Assembly (NCBI GenBank): GCA_029962745.1
Contig: CM057162.1
Coordinates: forward strand, 21,603,932-21,667,931
Reading direction: 5' to 3'
DNA from: Echinometra lucunter
Lineage: Eukaryota > Echinodermata > Echinoidea > Camarodonta > Echinometridae
Length of the DNA: 64,000 bases
Numbering within the stretch: the first letter of the stretch is position 1; each line of letters begins with the position of its first letter. Positions 57,047 to 64,000 of this stretch are shown here, piece after piece. Under the pieces are notes generated by a model. It was not told the DNA's origin. It ran no database searches and was given only the letters and a program-made list of their open reading frames with translations. The translations under genes were made by a program, and so were the position numbers.

Positions 57047-58760
57047 TATCCTTTAATTTCTTTTTTTTTATAATTGAGTGTTTTATTGATTTTCATGATC
57101 AACATATCAACAAACAAAAAATAAAAACAATCACTAAAAGCTAATTACAATACTACAAGTCGATAGGTACAAATTGAATAATAATAATAATCATAAAGAC
57201 AGTGGTGGGGAGTCTTACAGAGAACTTGACAGAAATACAGTTCTACAAAATGATGTACAAGCAGTTCACATACACATATAATTCAAAATGGTTTAGAAGT
57301 CAAATTTCCATTTCTTAATATGGATAGGGAGTTTTCCTTTCTTTGTATCCAATAATACTCAGTTTCCTTTTGTTTTCCCATGTATGTCTTAAAAGCATTA
57401 AAGTTCGGCTTTATGTTTTGACATTTACAGCGGTAGATGAAATACTTGAACGATAAAATTAAGTAAGTAAGGAATTTGTTAGATGGAACTCCAAACATTT
57501 TTTCAAAATTATTTAAGACAAAATCTGGGTCTTCTTTCAAGCGGATTATTTGCGAAAGGTCATGCCACAATCGGGCTCCAAATTCACAATCACCAAAACA
57601 ATGTACGATCGTTTCTATTTCTTTATCACAAAATAAGCAGTTGGGCGAGTCCTTTCTCTTAATCTTAAACAGAAAATCATTCAACGCAATAGTCTTATGA
57701 AAAATTTTAAAATAAAAGGAACGTAATCGAGTATCAATTGAACATTTGAAGTTAGAAATATGAACTTTTTCCCAATCTACATCAGCAGGGACATTAACCA
57801 CTATGAACATGACGGACAAAGAAAGCGGACAAAATAAACAACCTCTCATTTTACCCATCACAATGGTTCTGGTAGTCAAAAGAACATCCCTTCACTGCTA
57901 TTATCTGAAATATGTGGGACGGGTGTCACATGCATATTCACCTGGAACTACTGATTTAACATAATAGCTGTGAAGGGATGCTCTTTTGACTACCAGAACC
58001 ATTGTGAAGGGTAGAATGAGGGGTTGTTTATTTTGTCCGCTTTCTTTGTCCGTCATGTTCATAGCGAACGTTCTCGTTCCAGTATTCATAATGCTTGTCT
58101 GGGGCACATGTATCTTGAGGAATATTGTACGAATATGTAGGGACTTTTTTAGGCTTAACAAGATCATTAATAATAGTATCCACAACATCAACATTTTCAA
58201 AATTTGAATTCTCTAACCACTCACTTGGTATGTTTTTAATTAAGAATGTATATTTTCTTCTATCTTCATGAGAAATTTCAAAATCTAAAATCAACTCTTC
58301 AAATAACTTATGACCAGGTAGAGGAGGGTTCAATAAATCAGATATCATTCGAACATTCTTTGCATACCAGTTGTCATAATATAAATATTGCTTGGACTTA
58401 GACCATATCTTCCTATTAAACCATAAGGATTGACAAACCCCAATTTCTGAAAAATTTTTCCCTACAATATCCAGAGAAGCTTCTTGAAAAATGTACCAAG
58501 TATGGATGGAATCTGCCAGTTGTGTATTATGTAACAATTCCAAGACTGATTCATTTGTTTTCCATGCACTGCAATAATTCTTGTTTAGTAATTTCTTAAC
58601 CCAAGTCATCTTCTGAGAAAGAGCAAAAATATAGGGATCCATCATTTTCAGACCACAATAACGAAAATCATTACACATAAATTTTCTCTTCACCCTATCT
58701 CTACCTCCATTCCAAATAAACTTATATATTGAAGGAGGAGGGTATATCCTTTAATTTCTT
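57047..58760 (-). mobile_element. 5'-truncated LINE with 16-bp target duplication
   Basis: TATCCTTTAATTTCTT occurs at 57047-57062 and 58745-58760. Between them on the minus strand lies the 3' part of a non-LTR retrotransposon ending in an A-rich tail (T-run at 57061-57069 on the plus strand). The frame reads KMTWVKKLLNKNYCSAWK near the start and WHDLSQIIRLKEDPDFVLNN later, with a zf-RVT-type motif NCLFCDKEIETIVHCFGDCE. The coding part is interrupted at 57801-58064 by a MITE; the two halves continue each other's protein. Perfect duplications suggest a fairly young insertion, yet it predates the MITE. Confidence 0.85.
57801..58064. mobile_element. MITE inserted in the LINE
   Basis: CTATGAACATGACGGACAAA..GAAAGCGGACAAAATAAACA at the left is matched inverted at the right (TTTATTTTGTCCGCTTTCTT..TGTCCGTCATGTTCATAG). 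Inner arms (ATGGTTCTGGTAGTCAAAAG / CTTTTGACTACCAGAACCAT) are perfect. Confidence 0.9.
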
Positions 58761-58882
58761 AACTATTCAGGCATCATAGAATGGCCAAGTTTTGTTGGTT
58801 TCACTTAAATGCAGGCAAGCTTCTTCTTCCTCTTCGAACTTCTTCTTGTTAATCTTGTTATTGTTGTTGTTTTTATTGTTTT

Positions 58883-58885
<3 letters not shown>

Positions 58886-58915
<30 letters not shown>
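58886..58915. repeat. (AGT)n microsatellite
   Basis: About ten AGT triplets. Confidence 0.9.
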
Positions 58916-59052
58916 GAGTGTTTCACTATTTCACTATCATCATCATCATCATTTGTTTTTTTGTTTTTTTTTGAAATGTTTTTTTTTTCATGTTTATCCA
59001 ATTTTTAAATTTTCTATCCACTTCCCTTGTTTGTTTTCATGATTTCTATCAG

Positions 59053-60510
59053 ATGAATTACACCATGGTGACTCTTGCCAGTCCTGTACTGCTCTTCTTT
59101 ACCATGTTCTATATCATGGTTGCCTGCCAAGCCAAAATTTCCTTTCCAAAGGATAACAGAGTAGATGTGGAATTTCCTCCAAAGGTGCACTACAGGAGAG
59201 ACGGTGTTATAGCAACGGGACATCTTCGACCATTCGGTAGGTGATGAGGTGATGGATAATAGTGTTGGTAGTGATGGGGATGGTGGTGATCATGATTACG
59301 GGGATGACGACGATGGTAATGATGATATGATGATGAGATGATAATGAAGCTGCTGCTGATAATTCTCACGTTTCACAGTGCATGCGCCACCAATGTCCGT
59401 ACCATAGGAGGCCTATTTTCCCACTCGCGGGTCAACAACTTTTTCCACGATAGCAGAGGTAGCAAGGGAGAGCTGATCGAGGTGTCCCAAGTGCAGGCAG
59501 AAGGATTAGTTAGCATATAACAAGCAGTGAGAGCCCAGAAACAATATGAATTATTAGAAGTGTTTAACTAAACTAAAATATAATAACTAAAATATGAGTG
59601 GAAAAGGCGACTAGTGCAATGTGTGGATGGTACTGTTATCGACCCATTAATGCGCTAGTGTGACTGTCGCAACTGAACCAGAAGAGGGCACTAGGATTGT
59701 GAAATGAGAGAACTGTAGCAGGGATGCCACTTTTCAGGCAAAAGTAGGAATTCCTACATGTACTTTAGCAGTATATTTTCATCCGTAGAAAACACCTTTT
59801 TTTGTGTACAAAAGGGCCCATTTTAGATGATTTTCCTACTTTTTTTTATCAATTCTAAGTGGCATCCTTGCTGTAGTGCTGGTGCTGGTGGTGGTACATG
59901 TAATTGCAATGATGATGGGAATGGGCATTTGTATATTTAATGGACAGGCTCACAGTTTGGGTGATGATGCTAGTGATGTTACTGCTAGATGTAATGAGAG
60001 TAATAAGGAAAAACAGTACATGTAAATGATGATTGGGAAGTACTGTATTGTATTGTATTGAAAAGGTCTTTATTAAATTCATCTAAATAGTGACCAACGG
60101 TCGAATTGGAAAAATTTACATACATTAGAAAGATTGGCATAAAACGCGTTAAGACGCGTTCATTAGGATATGTGGTGACACAAAGTCCCACCATGTGTGA
60201 AGACGAAACAGTGTGGTACCACACTGTCACATCATGTGTGAAAGCACCTTAATCTACTGTTTCATCATCAGAGTTGTACTTTGGGAGGAACATGTAGTAA
60301 TGGCTTATAACTTGCATTTATAATAAAACTGTATTTTTCTACAGGTTACCAAAAGAAGCCTACAAGTCGGGTCAAAGAATACAGGGATTCCCTCCCACCA
60401 AAAAACTTTTGGGAAGACCATGTGCGTCATAGAGAACCATGTGTTTATAGGAACGCAGTCATCGACTCACCAGCTATCGCAAACTGGACCGACGAATACC
60501 TCCGCAAAGA
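59053..60510 (+). CDS. secreted cupin-8/JmjC-like protein, N-terminal exons
   Basis: Exon 1 (59053-59236), after the acceptor TTTCTATCAG, encodes MNYTMVTLASPVLLFFTMFY, then IMVACQA, a signal peptide or signal anchor, followed by about 35 residues ending GHLRPFG; phase 1 donor GTAGGT. Exon 2 (60345-60510), after TTTTCTACAG, continues in phase with LPPKNFWEDHVRHREPCVYR, then NAVIDSPAIANWTDEYLRKE, ending in phase 2 at GTAAGT. This matches the start of the Cupin_8/JmjC fold (F.E..V....PCV.R.A...S.A...W.D.YL), seen in Fe(II)/2-oxoglutarate hydroxylases such as the JMJD families. The catalytic HxD...H triad would lie in later exons, not found by 64 kb, so activity cannot be judged. The signal sequence suggests a secretory-pathway enzyme. 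The ATG falls exactly at the exon start, so a 5'UTR exon is expected upstream. Confidence 0.7.
59240..60344. other. intron of the cupin-like gene
   Basis: It contains GAT/GGT-rich simple sequence (59240-59345) and, at about 60042-60235, a repeat tail. Confidence 0.6.
60042..60235 (-). mobile_element. LINE-like 3' end with (AATAC)n tail
   Basis: The minus strand runs ATGAATTTAATAAAGACCTT..TTCAATACAATACAATACAG, a style common for LINE 3' ends. CAGTGTGGTACCACACTG near 60205 is a palindrome. Confidence 0.45.
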
Positions 60511-61200
60511 GTAAGTTGATTTTCAAAGTGACCTTACAGTGAAACGATACTGTTTTCTTTTGAATACTTTGTTCTTTTTGATTGGTAAGCCTACATTTCC
60601 ATGTTCAGATAGTTTTGCATTTGACAACAGGGGATGCACCAGGGTATTTTGATGGGGGGGGGGGGTGGGAGGAGGGAGGGAAGATGACGCATTAATGGCA
60701 ATGTGGCATGTTGTGTTCATGCAAAGCAACATGTCTGGGGTATGCAGCTTGAGTCGTGCAGAGGTGCAAAGAAAACGCAGCCCCGAATGTGCGCTTGTGT
60801 GAAAACAACGCTGGAGGAGTTAAAGAAAAATCATTGGCAAAGAGGTAAATTACTAGGTCACACTATACTTATGACTCTACTCCTTGAAAAAAACGTATGC
60901 CTTGGAGATTATTTCTAGCGAAAGTGTCAATTACTTTGTCAATGTCTATACCAATGTCTCTGTTGACATTGATGGCTAAGAGGGAAGATAGACACACTTG
61001 CAATACGGTTGATCTCAGGTAGGTCCATACCAGTTGAAATTTGCTAATGCTCTGGTGAAAAACTGGTGAGAGCAAATGTCAGGACAAGCTTCAGAAGGGT
61101 TGTTTTATCTGAAGACGTTGCCCTGTTACGTTCAAAAGTGTTGTCTCTCTTTGTCAACCAACCCTTGAAGTGTTGATATTGCGGGCACAATAATGAAGGG
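60511..61200. other. intron sequence, nothing firm seen
   Basis: A G-run lies at 60654-60664. No further cupin exon was recognised. Confidence 0.4.
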
Positions 61201-61396
61201 TCTAACGGTATATATCTGGTTTTGATTGACTTGTGGACTCTGAGCATCTGTCATTATCTTGTCTATTACGTTTCATACGTGTGGGGACTTGAAAACCATC
61301 AAGTGCTGCTTTCTCCTTTGCTTCATTTAACAGAACCAAGAACTTGGACTCATCATGCATATGAGACTTGAGCCATATCTCTAAAACTCTAAGGTC

Positions 61397-61919
61397 GGAA
61401 TTTGCAAAGGTGGTTTGAATTAGTCCATGGTTTAGGCAAATTTTGTGGTGTAAGTGCACTTGATTTAGCTCGTACACTAAGAAAGGTCCAATGATAAACG
61501 TGCGCGAGTGGCAAAGGGCGCCAAATTTACGCTTGTTACCATGGTTTAGTCCATGGTTTAGGCAAATTTTGTGGTGTAAGTGCACTTGATTTAGCGCGTA
61601 CACTAAGAAAGGTCCAATGATTAGCGCGCGTGTGTGGCAAAGGGCGCCAAATTTACGCTTGTTACCATGGTTTAGACCACGGTTTATGTAAATTAATGCT
61701 TGTTGCCATGGTTTAGACCACGGTTTATGTAAATTAATCTAAGCATGAATTTACATAAACCGTGGTCTAAACCATGGCAACAAGCATAAATCTAGCACCC
61801 TTTGCCACACGCGCGCGTTAATCATTGGACCTATCTTAGTGTACACGCTAAATCAAGCGCACTTGTACCACAAATTTGCCTAAACCATGAACTAAATTTA
61901 TACAACCTTTGTGAATTCC
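61397..61919. mobile_element. foldback MITE inside the hAT remnant
   Basis: GGAATTTGCAAAGGTGG at the left pairs with the inverse of CAACCTTTGTGAATTCC at the right. Inside, an about 126-base block (TTTAGGCAAATTTTGTGGTG ... TTTACGCTTGTTACCATGG) is tandemly doubled on the left arm and present once, inverted, on the right arm; TTTACATAAACCGTGGTCTA forms the centre. Confidence 0.85.
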
Positions 61920-62455
61920 AGCCCTTGAGGTATACTTTTTGGTGATTGCGGATATTTACAAATGTCACATTCAAGCCATTTCTAGCTACAGGTAAAGAGA
62001 ATATAAAGTCTAAGGATGCAGTGCTAGCCAATAGACCAGTTTTGTCCGTTACCGTTGCATTATCCATTCCAGGTTTACTCTTGAGTTCTTTAAGGGCACG
62101 AGCTACTACTCCAGAAAGTGCAAGATAGCAGTCTGTGGCCCATCTTGTTCCTGATAGACTCTGTGAGCATCTCTTTTTGTCTGTTGAAGAGATATCTAAC
62201 TATGACTTGTTTTCTTTTTCCAGCACAGAATTTTGTTAGCTCCTGAGAAAACAATCTGAAGTTTGTTGAGAGTACCAAACAAGTTGAATGTAGGTATTCT
62301 GGCATGAGCGGATGATATGATGGCATGATAGCCAGATTAAGAGCATGCGCATGACAGTGCATAAATAGAGTTTTCTGTTCTGTGTCTAGTATTTGTGTTT
62401 TGACACCTTTGACCTTGCCAGTCATTGTAGCTGCCCCATCATATATGTATCTTCT

Positions 62456-62892
62456 CTATTCAGTTGAATCATAAAGAAGTGAAAATAAACAAACAGAAAA
62501 TACCCAGGTCCATGACACAGTGCAAATGTAAATAACAATTGTGCCAATGGCAAGGTTTAAAACACAAACACATACATGTATATACAGAACATGAAACAAT
62601 GAACGATTGTACAAACGTATATAGTGGAAAAAAGAACAGAGGGGATCAAGCTACAGTAAGCCGATATTTTACATATTTCAGAAATTAGTTTAATTATAGG
62701 AATTATGATCTTGGGGAAAATGGATTGTCGTATAAAATGTACATATTTCTCAAATTGATTAAATTATAACAATGATGATCTTGGAGGACAAAAAAAAGGT
62801 CATATCATGGTAGGAATCTTAGTATTAACAATGGAAGAGAGAAATGAATGATTTAAAACAAAACAACAAACAAACGTGTGGTAAATACGTTC
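62456..62892. mobile_element. unidentified insert in the hAT remnant
   Basis: The transposase reading breaks after HRCQEQ on one side and resumes at YDGAATMTG on the other, with about 440 AT-rich bases between. The insert has an internal near-duplicate (CAGAAATTAGTTTAATTATAGG..ATGATCTTGG at about 62678 and CTCAAATTGATTAAATTATA..ATGATCTTGG at about 62752). Its type is unknown. Confidence 0.6.
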
Positions 62893-63063
62893 TGTTCTTG
62901 GCATCTGTGGATGTCTAATCCATTATTCTCCAGCGCTTCCTTGATGGCATTGCCGATCAAGTTGCATCTTGGTTTTCTAGCGATACTCGATTAATAGAAC
63001 GTTCTTGAATTGCTTGCACTGACGTGGTCTTTAGATTTGGAGAGTGTTGCCCCAGCATGTTTT

Positions 63064-63870
63064 TTATTTATTTATTTATTGATGTCGTCTTTATACAAAG
63101 CAGGGTAGTCCCATTCCAGCCGCAAGGCATGCTTTTCAAGAGAGCCCTGCTGCTTAATATCTCATTTTAAACAATACATACAAATGAAAATCGCATTCAT
63201 GAACAAATAGATAATACAATACATAAAATTAGGACATGATGACATAATGGATAATGAAAAAGAAAATAAGAGAGGAAGAGAGAGAGAGAGAGAGGAAGAG
63301 AGAGAAAGAGGAAAAGAAAGAGAGAGGGAGGGAAAGAAGGGAAAGAGAAGAATAGACTACACATATAAAACATACCAAACCAGAAGAAATCAATTAACCA
63401 CTTAAATGTAAGTGGCAGACATTGAAAATAGCTAGTGAGGTGGAGCATTTAACTGTTACGGGTAGTGAGTTGAATAATAGTTGCGATATGTGAAAAGGAC
63501 TGCTTTTTGTACAAAGTTCTTGGTTTTGGTACATACAATTGGCACAATGCCGTTGATCTTGTAGAATAAGGATTAGGTCTCTGAGGTATAGTTTGTCTTA
63601 GATAAGCAGGAGTATGACTATTCGGAATCTTATACATACATACATAGTAATTATTCCAATCTATTTTCAGTGGATTGTAACTTCAGCTTGTCTAGCATGG
63701 CTTGGACTGGCGTGTAATAATCTGCATCTAATACTAAACGACATGGCATCTTTGTAGTGTCATTAAGTTTTTCTTTTTCACATCCGAAAAAAGAAATATT
63801 TTCTTGTATTTTAATCTTAATTAACATGTTGCCAACAGGAGTAGTATATAGTCGGTTCCCAAATAACATT
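63064..63870 (-). pseudogene. LINE C-terminus and 3' end (CR1-like)
   Basis: The minus strand reads LVLDADYYTPVQAMLDKLKL, then after a frameshift near 63655 NSHTPAYLRQTIPQRPNPYS, then TRSTALCQLYVPKPRT and KKQSFSHIA before a stop, the usual tail of CR1-like polyproteins. A 3'UTR follows, with a (GA)n run (63272-63330) and the end GACTACCCTGCTTTGTATAA, then an (AATA)n tail at 63064-63079. No polymerase core is retained. Confidence 0.75.
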
Positions 63871-64000
63871 TACTCTGATCCCTTTCAATGCTTTAAATAC
63901 CCCTTGTTAAATTATTTTTGTGTAATTTCAGTGGTACCATCAGAAAGGTAATCAAATCATCTACACATTCTGGGAGGTTATGTTTAATATTAACCTTAAT
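63871..64000. other. right edge, nothing firm seen
   Basis: AT-rich; the LINE may begin here or further right. Confidence 0.3.

Larger units (their letters stand above)
61202..63058 (-). pseudogene. hAT-like transposase remnant (ZMYM/DUF4371 type)
   Basis: Minus-strand pieces in order: 63058-62893 reading LIGNAIKEALENNGLDIHRC; 62455-62150 reading YDGAATMTGKVKGVKTQILD and then FMHCHAHALNLAI; after a frameshift near 62170, GTRWATDCYLALSGVVARAL and MDNATVTDKTGLLASTASLD down to 61920; and 61396-61202 reading LEIWLKSHMHDESKFLVLL and GFQVPTRMKRN. The order GLD..RC, YDGAA.M.G, HC.AH.LNL is characteristic of the hAT-derived catalytic region in ZMYM1-like proteins. It is interrupted by a foldback MITE (61397-61919) and a second insert (62456-62892), so it is dead. 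Confidence 0.8.

Noticed and set aside
57476..58207. Plus-strand frames within the LINE and MITE
   Set aside because: Antisense shadows of the minus-strand LINE coding region and of the MITE arms.

Overview
The window is eukaryotic, intron-rich, AT-rich and packed with repeats. It has GT-AG split genes, tRNA-derived SINE and LINE remnants, many short inverted-repeat DNA elements, long microsatellites, poly-C/poly-G runs and one 500-base assembly gap (31722-32221). This fits a marine invertebrate, and an echinoderm or other invertebrate deuterostome is my best guess. No gene seen here proves the species. There are no operons, CRISPR arrays, rRNA genes or bacterial signals.

Four split genes can be supported, plus one weak candidate. 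(1) Minus strand, about 11.05 to 3.6 kb: a small secreted peptide precursor with a TATA box, a 5'UTR exon, a signal-peptide/acidic-propeptide exon and a lysine-rich exon. (2) Minus strand, 28.6 to 17.9 kb: a putative small single-pass membrane protein whose cytoplasmic exons carry three YxxM motifs, a YxN motif and an ITAM-like tyrosine pair, so it looks like a signalling adaptor. (3) Plus strand, 41.3 to 45.8 kb: a second secreted peptide precursor with the same layout (TATA box, UTR exon, MASK... signal exon, acidic propeptide, Lys-Arg site, tiny exons). (4) Plus strand, about 56.2 kb to beyond 60.5 kb: the start of a secreted or ER-lumenal cupin-8/JmjC-like protein that runs past the window or into unread exons. 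A weak fifth candidate is a set of cysteine-rich phase-1 mini-exons on the minus strand at 178-596.

Most of the rest is mobile DNA. It includes a composite SINE with a tRNA-Gln head next to a tRNA-Ser 3' half (8.1-8.4 kb), piggyBac-type TTAA elements (10.0 and 44.8 kb), a 2.0-kb inverted-repeat element (23.57-25.60 kb), and many foldback MITEs, several nested. Three 1.8-3.4 kb units with the same 12-bp ends lie head to tail (32.2-39.7 kb); each holds a CpG-rich core and a tRNA-like pseudogene, and they include an ACGTTTTGTGAACGTT satellite. A 5'-truncated LINE with a 16-bp target duplication is itself hit by a MITE (57.06-58.74 kb). A dead hAT-like transposase gene is broken by two insertions (61.2-63.06 kb), and CR1-like LINE tails lie at 40.2 and 63.1-63.9 kb. 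Between 47.6 and 52.6 kb lie several minisatellites (15, 163 and about 31 bp).

The genes show no sign of working as one pathway. The two peptide precursors may belong to one family or have converged on the same layout. Exon joins are read from splice signals, reading phase and protein features only; no transcript evidence was available.
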